Position numbers and translations under genes: made by a program
Notes under the pieces: generated by a model
Database searches by the model: none
Seen by the model: only the letters and a program-made list of their open reading frames with translations
Told to the model about the DNA's origin: nothing
Part shown: positions 8,975 through 16,954 of the stretch, piece by piece
Position numbering within the stretch: position 1 is the first letter of the stretch
How the letters are laid out: every line of letters begins with the position of its first letter
Source: GCA-2705995 sp048267965
GTDB taxonomy: Bacteria; Bacteroidota; Bacteroidia; Flavobacteriales_G; Salibacteraceae
NCBI GenBank assembly: GCA_048267965.1
Contig: JBLWWK010000001.1
Location: 124,001-188,000 of the forward strand
Direction of reading: 5' to 3'
DNA length: 64,000 bases

Positions 8975-8993
8975 TTGAGTGAATATGTTGTCC

Positions 8994-9019
8994 CAAAAAT
9001 AATCGAATTTCTAAATCAA
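8994..9019 (-). promoter_or_regulatory. Probable acylphosphatase promoter
   Basis: Minus-strand TATTTTTG (9001-8994) fits TAnnTTTG. A TTG (9019-9017) lies 15 bp upstream, slightly short of the usual spacing. The ATG at 8974 is 20 nt downstream. Confidence 0.4.
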
Positions 9020-9065
9020 AAACAGCCTAAATAAAATCAAATTATGAAAAATGGATGTAGCTACA

Positions 9066-9073
9066 TATATTTG
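9066..9073 (+). promoter_or_regulatory. -7 element of the MarR gene
   Basis: TATATTTG fits TAnnTTTG and ends 4 nt before the GTG chosen as start (9078), implying a leaderless or nearly leaderless message. No TTG is visible at -33. Confidence 0.4.
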
Positions 9074-9077
9074 TGCT

Positions 9078-9527
9078 GTGAAAATAGAAGAAGAGATCCA
9101 ACAAGGCGAATTTGCCTCTAGTTATCAGAAAGTAACGGTTAACATCTTGTTCACTTCTAGTTGGTTAGGCGGCTTGCATTTGCAGTTCTTGAAACCCTAC
9201 AATATCTCTATGCAACAGTTTAATGTGTTGAGAATTTTGCGGGGGCAATTCCCCAATCCGGCTTCTATTACACTTTTAACCGAGCGCATGCTCGACAAAA
9301 ATTCGAACGCTTCTCGGTTGGTAGATAAATTGCTCGATAAAGAATTAATCGAGAGAAAAGTGTGCTTGAACGATAGACGTCAAAAAGACGTAGTGATTTC
9401 TGAAAAAGGTCTTGAACTGCTAGAGCGAATCGATAGTGAGTTTGTGCAGTTTGAACAGAGATTGGCGCAGTTATCTCCAGAAGAAGCTGAGCAATTAAGT
9501 GATTTACTCGACAAACTCAGGGGCTAA
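9078..9527 (+). CDS. MarR-family transcriptional regulator
   Basis: 149 residues from GTG 9078. An ATG lies 27 nt upstream, but it precedes the TATATTTG element, and family members start with KIEEEI. The winged helix-turn-helix spans about 35-130: FNVLRILRGQ, then the recognition helix region SNASRLVDKLLDKELIER, then the wing DRRQKDVVIS. It binds DNA as a dimer; the ligand is unknown. The next gene, the primary sigma factor, has its own promoter. Confidence 0.85.
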   Translation: MKIEEEIQQGEFASSYQKVTVNILFTSSWLGGLHLQFLKPYNISMQQFNVLRILRGQFPNPASITLLTERMLDKNSNASRLVDKLLDKELIERKVCLNDRRQKDVVISEKGLELLERIDSEFVQFEQRLAQLSPEEAEQLSDLLDKLRG

Positions 9528-9549
9528 AATAGTTTTCCACTTTTTATTG

Positions 9550-9581
9550 TTGACTCGTATCTGATTAGAGTTGTACCTTTG
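9550..9581 (+). promoter_or_regulatory. Promoter of the primary sigma factor gene
   Basis: TTG (9550-9552, within TTGACT) and TACCTTTG (9574-9581) are spaced by 21 bp, a full match to the Bacteroidota consensus. The leader to ATG 9682 is about 95 nt. Confidence 0.65.
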
Positions 9582-9681
9582 CACTCCTTTTCAGAAGGAC
9601 GTAAAGTAATTAATTGGATGAAATTCACAAATATTTGTATATTGATGGTTTCTCCAAAATTGAAAAATCTACAAATCGATT

Positions 9682-10542
9682 ATGCGTCAGTTAAAAATTA
9701 CTAAGCAGCTTACCAACCGAGACAGTAAATCAATAGATAAGTACCTAAGTGACGTATCAAAAGAAGAAATGGTTACTCCAGAAGAGGAAGTTTCTCTAGC
9801 GGTACGAATTAAAGAAGGTGATGAAAATGCTCTCAATCGATTGGTAAATGCAAACTTACGCTTCGTTATTTCGGTTGCAAAACAGTACCAAGGTCATGGC
9901 TTAACGCTAGAAGACTTAATAGCCGAAGGGAACATCGGTTTGATTACTGCAGCAAAACGATTTGATGAAACGAAAGGGTTTAAATTTATTTCATACGCTG
10001 TTTGGTGGATTCGTCAAAGTATCATGCAAGCAATCGCAGAGAACTCTCGAGTTGTTCGCCTACCATTGAATAAAGTTTCTGCAATCCAGAAAATTGCAAA
10101 CGCTTATTCTAAACTAGAGCAAGAGCACGAAAGAGCCCCTTCAAATGAAGAAATCGCTGGATTACTTGAGTCTTCATCAGATAACGTGGCCGATTTGTTT
10201 ACGTATTCTCAAAAACAAGTTTCTGTAGATGCTCCTTTAATTGAAGGAGAAGAAAATAGCTTGTTAAATGTTCTTACAAATGAAAACTCTTCAAGCCCTA
10301 ACGATGTGCTGATGAGAGAATCATTATGTAAAGATATCGAACGTGTTTTAGTTTCATTGAAACCAAGAGAAGCAGATGTAGTTCGCCTTTCGTTTGGTCT
10401 TAACGGTGAAACGCCTATGACGCTAGAAGAAATTGCTAACAGCCTAGGTTTAACGCGTGAGAGAATTCGTCAAATTCGTGAAAAAGCATTAAGAAGTTTG
10501 AGAAAGAAAGCTAACTCGAACTTACTTAAACATTATTTGTAA
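9682..10542 (+). CDS. rpoD: Primary sigma factor (RpoD/SigA)
   Basis: 286 residues, the short primary sigma typical of Bacteroidota. Its N-terminus MRQLKITKQ is characteristic. Region 1.2 (YLSDVSKEEMVTPEEEV), region 2 (NLRFVISVAKQYQGHGLTLE and YAVWWIRQSIMQAI), region 3 and region 4 (LGLTRERIRQIREKALRSLR, the -33 binding helix-turn-helix) are all present. It recognises the TTG/TAnnTTTG promoters listed in this annotation. A strong terminator follows. Confidence 0.95.
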   Translation: MRQLKITKQLTNRDSKSIDKYLSDVSKEEMVTPEEEVSLAVRIKEGDENALNRLVNANLRFVISVAKQYQGHGLTLEDLIAEGNIGLITAAKRFDETKGFKFISYAVWWIRQSIMQAIAENSRVVRLPLNKVSAIQKIANAYSKLEQEHERAPSNEEIAGLLESSSDNVADLFTYSQKQVSVDAPLIEGEENSLLNVLTNENSSSPNDVLMRESLCKDIERVLVSLKPREADVVRLSFGLNGETPMTLEEIANSLGLTRERIRQIREKALRSLRKKANSNLLKHYL

Positions 10543-10550
10543 AAATTACT

Positions 10551-10576
10551 AAAGCCCGCGATAAGCGGGCTTTTTT
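10551..10576 (+). terminator. Terminator of rpoD
   Basis: A 9-bp stem AAAGCCCGC/GCGGGCTTT with a 5-nt loop is followed by a T-run. Confidence 0.85.
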
Positions 10577-10612
10577 ATTCAACTTTTAGAGTTGTTTCTT
10601 GTTTCTTTTCAC

Positions 10613-11413
10613 ATGAATATTCTTCTTCACTACGAACAACATTTTCTAAGTAGCCAGCACGATTGGATGGTGCTAGTGCACGGTGCGGGCGGAAGTACCA
10701 GAACCTGGAAAAATCAAATAGACGAGTTTCAACAACATTACAATGTGTTGGTGCTCGATTTGCGAGATCATGGCAAGTCTAAGTTTAGAGACTTTATGGG
10801 TAAGCTCGAATATTCTATCGAAAGTATTGCAGAAGATGTAATTCGACTATTAGAGCATCTCAATATTAGAAAATGTCATTTTGTAGGGGTGAGTTTAGGT
10901 TCGGTAATCATCCGATCAATTGAAGAACTAAAGCCACAACTAATTAACTCTGTAGTGTTAGCAGGCGGTATTTTTAAAATTAATTTTAAGCTGAACGTTC
11001 TGCTGAAATCAGGCTTATTCTTAGCCAACTTACTTCCTTTTCATACCATCTATAAAATCTTTGCAATGATTGTTTTGCCAAGAAACAATCACAAAAGTTC
11101 TCGTCATATATTCGTGAGAGAAGCCAAGAAAATTACGCATCAAGAATTTTTAAATTGGCTGAAAATCACCAAAGACATCAATAAAACACTCAATCGTTTG
11201 TTTAGCAATAAAATTGATGTTCCTTACTTGATTGTAATGGGTGAGCAAGATCACGTTTTTCTTAAGCCAGCGAGTGAATTTGCCAAGAAATACCGCAATG
11301 TAGCCCTCGAAATTATTGAGCAATGCGGCCATGTATGCAACATCGAAAAGGCCAAAGAATTCAACAACAAAACACTCACCTTTCTTCAAGAAAAATTTCC
11401 TTCTCAGAAATAA
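10613..11413 (+). CDS. Alpha/beta hydrolase
   Basis: 266 residues from ATG 10613; an in-frame ATG 21 nt earlier is less likely because it adds residues before the first strand. Visible motifs are the oxyanion loop VHGAGGSTRTW, LDLRDHGKSKF, the nucleophile elbow GVSLGS with catalytic Ser, the acid in MGEQDHVF and the His in EQCGHVCNIE. The substrate is unknown; ester, lactone or C-C bond hydrolysis are all possible. Confidence 0.8.
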   Translation: MNILLHYEQHFLSSQHDWMVLVHGAGGSTRTWKNQIDEFQQHYNVLVLDLRDHGKSKFRDFMGKLEYSIESIAEDVIRLLEHLNIRKCHFVGVSLGSVIIRSIEELKPQLINSVVLAGGIFKINFKLNVLLKSGLFLANLLPFHTIYKIFAMIVLPRNNHKSSRHIFVREAKKITHQEFLNWLKITKDINKTLNRLFSNKIDVPYLIVMGEQDHVFLKPASEFAKKYRNVALEIIEQCGHVCNIEKAKEFNNKTLTFLQEKFPSQK

Positions 11414-11499
11414 ATTTTGAGAATCGTGCAACACCTCAATTTCTAGTCGCATCTTTTTAAGTAATTCATCTCTACTGAGAACTTTGAATGCTTAACTAG

Positions 11500-12039
11500 T
11501 TGAATACCCTGAAAAACATACCTCATTTCGAATTAATCGAAGAGTGCAAAACCGGTGACGAACGCGCCCAATTACAATTGTATAAGGCGTATTCACAAGC
11601 CATGTTTAATACCGCTTTTTCGGTTTTAAGAAATGATAAAGATGCAGAAGAATGCATGCAAGAAGCCTTTTTGCGCGCTTTCGGAAGTCTACATCAATTC
11701 AAGGCAGAATCTACCTTCGGAGCTTGGCTAAAACGCATCACCATCAATGAGTGCTTGCGGAAACAGCGAAAAATTCAACTTGAGTTTGAGCCGTTAAACC
11801 CACACCAAGATCCTGTAGAAACTGAGCCTGAAGAGATGGAGTTTAACTTTTCGATTGCACAAGTAAAATCGGCAATGGCAACGCTTCCAAGTGGCTATCA
11901 AGTGGTGCTTGAATTGTATCTGTTAGAAGGGTACGATCACGAAGAAATTGCTCAAATTCTAGAAATGAGCGCATCCACTTCGCGTTCACAGTTCTTAAGA
12001 GGGAAGAAAAAATTAATTGAAAAACTGAATCAGTTGTAA
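11500..12039 (+). CDS. ECF-type RNA polymerase sigma factor
   Basis: 179 residues. Region 2 (AQLQLYKAYSQAMFNTAFSV through DAEECMQEAFLRAF) and region 4 (LPSGYQVVLELYLLEGYDHE, then a helix ending TSRSQFLRGKKKL) are clear. The start is TTG 11500, as no closer ATG keeps region 2 intact. It is followed after 1 nt by a membrane protein gene and then an overlapping beta-solenoid gene, so the three form one operon in which the second product may act as anti-sigma. Confidence 0.9.
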   Translation: MNTLKNIPHFELIEECKTGDERAQLQLYKAYSQAMFNTAFSVLRNDKDAEECMQEAFLRAFGSLHQFKAESTFGAWLKRITINECLRKQRKIQLEFEPLNPHQDPVETEPEEMEFNFSIAQVKSAMATLPSGYQVVLELYLLEGYDHEEIAQILEMSASTSRSQFLRGKKKLIEKLNQL

Positions 12040-12040
12040 A

Positions 12041-12598
12041 ATGGATAATTCGTTCGAAAATTGGTTCCTACAGAAGAAAGAAGAATTCGATAAAGAAATG
12101 CCTGTTGGTCATGAAAATCGAATGTTTCAAAAATTGCAAGGCAACGAAAAGCCTTCGTTTTTGAAAACGAAATCACTGTTGAAATTTGCCGCTATGCTGG
12201 TGATTTCCATATCGGTAGGAGCCGCTCTTATGCACTTCATTAACCAATCATCGGTAGAGCAATTGCCCATGGCTGAGCAAAGATTGTCGTTGTCAGATGT
12301 GTCTGAAGAGTACGGAATGGCCGAGAATTATTTCAAAATGAACATTGAAAGGCAAGAGAAAAAAATAAACCAACAAAGCAGTAACGAAAGCTTTCAAGGT
12401 TTAACCAAAGCACTCGATGATCTTAAAATTGAATACAAAGAATTAGAAAAAGAGTTGTACAACAATCCTGGCAACAAGAAAATTGTTCACGCCATGATTA
12501 AGAATTACGAATTGCGCATTGAACTGTTAAAATCGCTCAACCAGTTAATTCAAATAAAACAACAAAAACACGAACATTATGAAAAAAGCAATGCATAA
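12041..12598 (+). CDS. Single-pass membrane protein, possible anti-sigma factor
   Basis: 185 residues with about 45 cytoplasmic residues, one membrane helix (KFAAMLVISISVGAALMHFI, about 48-67) and a charged coiled-coil-like outer part rich in Lys, Glu and Gln. Position directly after an ECF sigma gene and this topology suggest an anti-sigma role. The His-x3-Cys-x2-Cys zinc motif of classic anti-sigmas is absent. It overlaps the next gene by 20 bp. Confidence 0.55.
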   Translation: MDNSFENWFLQKKEEFDKEMPVGHENRMFQKLQGNEKPSFLKTKSLLKFAAMLVISISVGAALMHFINQSSVEQLPMAEQRLSLSDVSEEYGMAENYFKMNIERQEKKINQQSSNESFQGLTKALDDLKIEYKELEKELYNNPGNKKIVHAMIKNYELRIELLKSLNQLIQIKQQKHEHYEKSNA

Positions 12599-13622
12599 AT
12601 CCCTGTTGCTTTCTGCTGTATTTTTACTCGCAGCGCTTGCGGTGCAGGCGAAAGAATTGGCTTCAAAAAGCATTCATCGTGAGTTTCACGTTGAAAAAAA
12701 TGCAGCCCTAGAAATATCGAATTTTTACGGAGATGTGGTTTATACCACCGAGCCTAATCGCGAGGTAATTACAGTAGATATTGAAGTTGAGCTGTATCAC
12801 CGCAACGAAGATCAGGCGCAAAAACAACTCGATAAAATCAACATCATTTTTGACGAAAACGGTCAAAATCCGAAAATTCGAACGCAAATAGACGGAAAAA
12901 ACAACAACTTTAAAGATCTACAAATTAGCTATAAAGTTCGGGTTCCTAGGTCGTTAAAACTGACATTAGTGAATAAATACGGTGATGTGGTAATAAACGA
13001 ATTGCACAATTCTACTACGGTAAAAGTGGCCTACGGAAGCATTAAAATTGACAAGTTGCTATCAGCTAACAACGAAATTAAGGTGATGTATGGCGATTTA
13101 AACCTGAACTATGCCAACCAGCTAAAATTAGATGCTGATTACAGTGATGTTGTAATTGATCAAGTAACTGATTTTTCGGTAGATGCGATGTACTCAGACA
13201 TGAGGGTTCAGCTTTCAGAAAAAAGTAAAATAAAAACCATGTACGGAGATGTAGTAATCGAAAAGGTAAACGACATTACCATCGATGGAATGTACTCTGA
13301 AATTAGAATGGATAACGTGGTGAACTCAATGGTGGTAAAAACCATGTACGGAGATGTAAACGTTAAAAAAGTTCACAAACAGTTTACCGATGTTGAGGTA
13401 GATGGAATGTACTCAGATATGGTTCTTTCGTTCGAAAGTGGCAGTGTTTTCACTCTGTCTAGCGATTTAATGTATGCCGATATTTCGCTGCCTTCTGGGG
13501 CTCAAATTATTAATAAAAACAAGACTGGGGCGTCTTACACGCTGGAAGCAGAGAAAGGGAAATCTCAAAAACCCAGTAAAGTAAAAGTAATTTCTCGTTA
13601 CGGAGATGTGAAAATCAACTAG
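12579..13622 (+). CDS. Exported beta-solenoid protein (DUF4097-like)
   Basis: 347 residues with a signal peptide (LLLSAVFLLAALAVQAKE). From about residue 125 on it is built of short repeats alternating MYGDV and MYSDM/MYSEI, about ten copies in all, with nearly identical flanks (KTMYGDVVIEKV, KTMYGDVNVKKV). This is the pattern of a right-handed beta-helix such as DUF4097/DUF2807 proteins. It is the third gene of the ECF operon and is probably under that sigma's control. Its role in the periplasm or envelope is unknown. Confidence 0.7.
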   Translation: MKKAMHKSLLLSAVFLLAALAVQAKELASKSIHREFHVEKNAALEISNFYGDVVYTTEPNREVITVDIEVELYHRNEDQAQKQLDKINIIFDENGQNPKIRTQIDGKNNNFKDLQISYKVRVPRSLKLTLVNKYGDVVINELHNSTTVKVAYGSIKIDKLLSANNEIKVMYGDLNLNYANQLKLDADYSDVVIDQVTDFSVDAMYSDMRVQLSEKSKIKTMYGDVVIEKVNDITIDGMYSEIRMDNVVNSMVVKTMYGDVNVKKVHKQFTDVEVDGMYSDMVLSFESGSVFTLSSDLMYADISLPSGAQIINKNKTGASYTLEAEKGKSQKPSKVKVISRYGDVKIN

Positions 13623-13631
13623 CTATTGAGG

Positions 13632-14750
13632 CTACTTTTTAGTTACCCAAGCATTGCTGTTCTCGGTTACTTTAAAATCGCGAAGAGCAATGTTTGCGTT
13701 GTTTAAATCGTTAAAACCGCCAGCTGTTACTCGGAATAATCGGCCATCTTTATCGAGAATTTTAGCAGAAGAAAAACCTTTTGATTTTAGCTCAGCCACC
13801 AATTTAGTAGCGTTAGCCTCAACACCAAAACAGCCCGCTATGATGTGGTATTGTTGTGTGTAAATAGCTTCTTTAACAGGAACTTCTTCTTTATTTTCTC
13901 TTTCGGTAGGAGCCGATTCTGCTTCGTCTAATAAATTAACAATGACTGCGCCTTCTTCTTCTTCAATCAATTTAATCTCTGCCGTAGGCGATTGCATATC
14001 TTCTAATTTAGGAAGCGAAAAAGGGATGGCTTCTTCAATAGCGATAAACTCGAAAGAAGATGAATTGGGAACATAAACCTCACATACCTTTTCTGAAAAA
14101 GGATTCAAATCTGAATAGTGAAATTGCTGCTGAGAATTAAAAACAGTAGTGCTACTAGCTAGCCAAGCGGCATAGCCTAGAATGGGCAAAACTACAGCGC
14201 CAGCTGCGGCATAACCCAACCAAGATCTCTTTGGTTTCGAAGAGGTAGTTTCTTCATGAACCGGAGAAGTTGAAATAGAAGCAACTTCGGGTTCCTTCGG
14301 TGAAGAAACAGGTTGAGAAACAACAGTTGCCGCCAAAGGCAATGCATGAAACGGTTCTAGGCCAAACGCATCTGCACCGTAACTTTCTTGCGTATTGGGC
14401 TCGAAAGAAATAATGCCCACTTGAGAAAGCTGAAAAACACCTAAACCAGCTAAGTGAAGAGATCCTTCTTTTTCAAGTGTTTCTTGCCATTTTTGTTTGG
14501 CTTCTTGAATAAAACCTAATGCTTCGGTGTACGAAACAGCGTTTTTTGAACTTACAGCCTGAGCCAGCAAACCATCGTTTTTGATAAGGTTTTTGTTGAA
14601 AGAAACCTTCTTCGATGGTGGGTAGAATTTATGCTGCAACTGGTCGTAACGAGCCGCATCTGGGTTTAAAATAAAACCACCAAAATCTGGCACGATTACA
14701 CATTCGTGCTTTTGCAATAATTCTTTAATAAGTTCGTGAAGCCTTAGCAT
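13632..14750 (-). CDS. HU-like (CCDC81-type) and SPOR domain membrane protein
   Basis: 372 residues. The N-terminal 130 residues contain the Bacteroidota CCDC81-type HU domains (HELIKELLQKHECVIVPDFG, then LHLAGLGVFQLSQVG). A membrane helix near 180-200 (LGYAAAGAVVLPILGYAAWL) leads to an acidic linker and a C-terminal SPOR domain (YHIIAGCFGVEANATKLVAE) that binds denuded septal peptidoglycan. It may link the division site wall to a cytoplasmic partner. It ends 9 bp from the convergent DUF4097-like gene. Confidence 0.8.
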   Translation of the reverse strand: MLRLHELIKELLQKHECVIVPDFGGFILNPDAARYDQLQHKFYPPSKKVSFNKNLIKNDGLLAQAVSSKNAVSYTEALGFIQEAKQKWQETLEKEGSLHLAGLGVFQLSQVGIISFEPNTQESYGADAFGLEPFHALPLAATVVSQPVSSPKEPEVASISTSPVHEETTSSKPKRSWLGYAAAGAVVLPILGYAAWLASSTTVFNSQQQFHYSDLNPFSEKVCEVYVPNSSSFEFIAIEEAIPFSLPKLEDMQSPTAEIKLIEEEEGAVIVNLLDEAESAPTERENKEEVPVKEAIYTQQYHIIAGCFGVEANATKLVAELKSKGFSSAKILDKDGRLFRVTAGGFNDLNNANIALRDFKVTENSNAWVTKK

Positions 14751-14814
14751 AAAAGCGAAAGTAACATTTTAGTGGGAATAATCGTTTAACCCAAAACCTC
14801 GAAAAAGCCTTTGT

Positions 14815-15684
14815 ATGCAATCTTTTTTAAGACCTTTTCTTTTCTTGATAAGTCTTGTATTTTCTTTCACTATTCACGCTCAAGTAGATAGCGCAAAATG
14901 GGCACTAGAAGGCATGTGCTCTACTTTTCTCAACTTAAAAACGATTCAGATTAAGCAAATAACCATAGAGCGAGTAGATGGGCAACTGAACCCATCAATA
15001 GCAGAAGCCAAAGTTCAATTCAAGCCAACTCGAAAAATCTACATACGATCGTTAGATCAAAACAATGAAATTACATCTGAATTACTGTTTTTAGATGGAG
15101 AAAACAACAATGATGCGCTCGTAAATCCAGTAAGTTTTCCGTACATCAATCTTGATTTAGACCCTAAAGGGCACCTCATGCGAAAAGGTAGGCACCACAC
15201 TATTTTCGAGGCGGGTGGTAAATATTTGGCAGAGGTAATTCACACTTCTATGGCGCATGCTGAAAGTGTAAACGAGTTTAAAAAGCGCTTTCGGTTTGTA
15301 GGAACAGAGATTTACCAAGAGAAAAAGTGCTACAGGATAGAAATTGTCAACAATGATTATGCGCTAGACGATTATACCGTTAAGGCCGATGAAGATGTAA
15401 TCGATATTGCTAGAAAAAAGATGATTCCAGAATATAAAATACTGGAAACCAATGCTGAATTAGACGATTACGATGAGGTGGAAGAAGGAGATGAAATAAA
15501 AATTCCGCGTTATTACGGGAAGAAAATTGTGTTGCTGATTGATGCTAAAACGTTTATTCCTTGGTATCAACGAATCGAAGACGAACAAGGCGTTTTTGCA
15601 GAGTATAAAATGCTGAAATGTTATCTCAATCCTGAGTTTTCTGAGATCCAATTCTCTAGCGAGAATCCAGCATACGGTTTCTAA
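14815..15684 (+). CDS. DUF1571 family exported protein
   Basis: 289 residues with signal peptide ending HAQ. The core (KIYIRSLDQ, then GENNNDALVNPVSFPYINLD, then LMRKGRHHTIFEAGGKYLAE) matches DUF1571, which resembles outer-membrane lipoprotein-sorting folds such as LolA/LolB. The function is unknown. It may be transcribed with dprA, which starts 38 bp later. Confidence 0.7.
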   Translation: MQSFLRPFLFLISLVFSFTIHAQVDSAKWALEGMCSTFLNLKTIQIKQITIERVDGQLNPSIAEAKVQFKPTRKIYIRSLDQNNEITSELLFLDGENNNDALVNPVSFPYINLDLDPKGHLMRKGRHHTIFEAGGKYLAEVIHTSMAHAESVNEFKKRFRFVGTEIYQEKKCYRIEIVNNDYALDDYTVKADEDVIDIARKKMIPEYKILETNAELDDYDEVEEGDEIKIPRYYGKKIVLLIDAKTFIPWYQRIEDEQGVFAEYKMLKCYLNPEFSEIQFSSENPAYGF

Positions 15685-15722
15685 AGATTTGTTATTTTTC
15701 ATGAAGAAAACATCACTACTTC

Positions 15723-16829
15723 ATGAACCACACCAACGACTACCTGCACCAGTTGGCGCTTTCGCAAGTTTCTGGAATTGGAAAACGAAAAATGCGCGCC
15801 CTCATCGAACAGTTCGATTCTGTTGAGTTTTTATTTAAAGAATCTGCAAAAAATCTGCGTTTAATTCCGGGGTTAACAGAGGTTTCGATTAACGAAATAC
15901 TTAACAAGTCTACATGGCTTAGAGCAGAGCAAGAAATGCGCTTTGTAGAAGACCACCAAATCGATTTAATTAGTTTGCGAGATCAAGAATACCCAAAGCG
16001 TCTCAAGCATTGCAACGATGCGCCTACGCTGCTTTTCAAAAAAGGCAGTATGCGTTTAAACCAAGAAAAGTTTATTGCCATTGTAGGAACCCGAAAAGCC
16101 ACTCATTATGGCAGAGAAATCACTGAAAAAATAGTAGAAAAATTAGCGCCCTACAACGCTACCATTGTAAGCGGATTAGCCATCGGAATTGACGGAATAG
16201 CCCACAAAAATGCTTCGTTTCATCAGTTGCAAAACATTGCGGTTTTGGCTCATGGTCTCGATAGAATTTATCCGCCATCGCATACAGGGTTGGTCGCAGA
16301 AATGGTCTCGAACGGTGGGGTGCTCAGTGAATATTTTACCCAAACATTTCCAGACAGAAATCATTTTCCAGACAGAAACAGAATTGTTGCCGGCATGGTA
16401 GACGCTGTGATTGTGGTAGAATCTCGTATTCAAGGCGGAAGCATGATTACCGCAGAGTTGGCACACTCGTATAACCGAGATGTGTTCGCTGTTCCGGGTA
16501 AATTAACAGACGAAAACTCTAAGGGATGTAATTTGCTCATCAAGTCGCAAAAAGCCATAATCTACACAGGTATAGAAGATTTAGAATACAATTTGGGTTG
16601 GGAAAAAGAGGGAAGTTCTCAGGTAAATCGGCAAAAGCAATTGTTTGTAGAATTGGTTCCTACCGAAGAAAAAATAGTGGAGTTATTGCGAGAAAACGGG
16701 CGAACGAGCCTTGAGAATCTGTGCGAAAAACTCGGTTTGTCTTCACAATCAATTAGTATTCATCTGTTCAACCTCGAAATGCACGGTTTGCTAGTGGCAC
16801 TGCCCGGAAAACTCTACGAGCTGAGATAA
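15723..16829 (+). CDS. dprA: DNA-processing protein DprA
   Basis: 368 residues. An N-terminal helix-hairpin-helix region (VSGIGKRKMRALIEQF) precedes the Rossmann-like DprA core: VGTRKATHYG, SGLAIGIDGIAHKNA, FPDRNRIVAGM, and ESRIQGGSMITAELA. A C-terminal winged helix (DML1-like, EEKIVELLRENGRTSLENLC) follows. DprA loads RecA on incoming single-stranded DNA during natural transformation. The gene itself carries two copies of the recurrent word, GTAGGAACC at 16083 and GGTTCCTACCG at 16655. Confidence 0.95.
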   Translation: MNHTNDYLHQLALSQVSGIGKRKMRALIEQFDSVEFLFKESAKNLRLIPGLTEVSINEILNKSTWLRAEQEMRFVEDHQIDLISLRDQEYPKRLKHCNDAPTLLFKKGSMRLNQEKFIAIVGTRKATHYGREITEKIVEKLAPYNATIVSGLAIGIDGIAHKNASFHQLQNIAVLAHGLDRIYPPSHTGLVAEMVSNGGVLSEYFTQTFPDRNHFPDRNRIVAGMVDAVIVVESRIQGGSMITAELAHSYNRDVFAVPGKLTDENSKGCNLLIKSQKAIIYTGIEDLEYNLGWEKEGSSQVNRQKQLFVELVPTEEKIVELLRENGRTSLENLCEKLGLSSQSISIHLFNLEMHGLLVALPGKLYELR

Positions 16830-16901
16830 GCTAAAATTTGTTAATTATTTCTCAATAAGTCAGTGGTTTAGTACTATAAATAGGTATAGTAATAGCGGGG
16901 C

Positions 16902-16929
16902 TTGCTCATTGCAAAAAAGATTACATTTG
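16902..16929 (+). promoter_or_regulatory. Promoter of gdhA
   Basis: TTG (16902-16904) and TACATTTG (16922-16929) are separated by 17 bp. The leader to ATG 16955 is about 20 nt. Confidence 0.65.
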
Positions 16930-16954
16930 CCCCGAAATCAAACTAACTTAAAGC

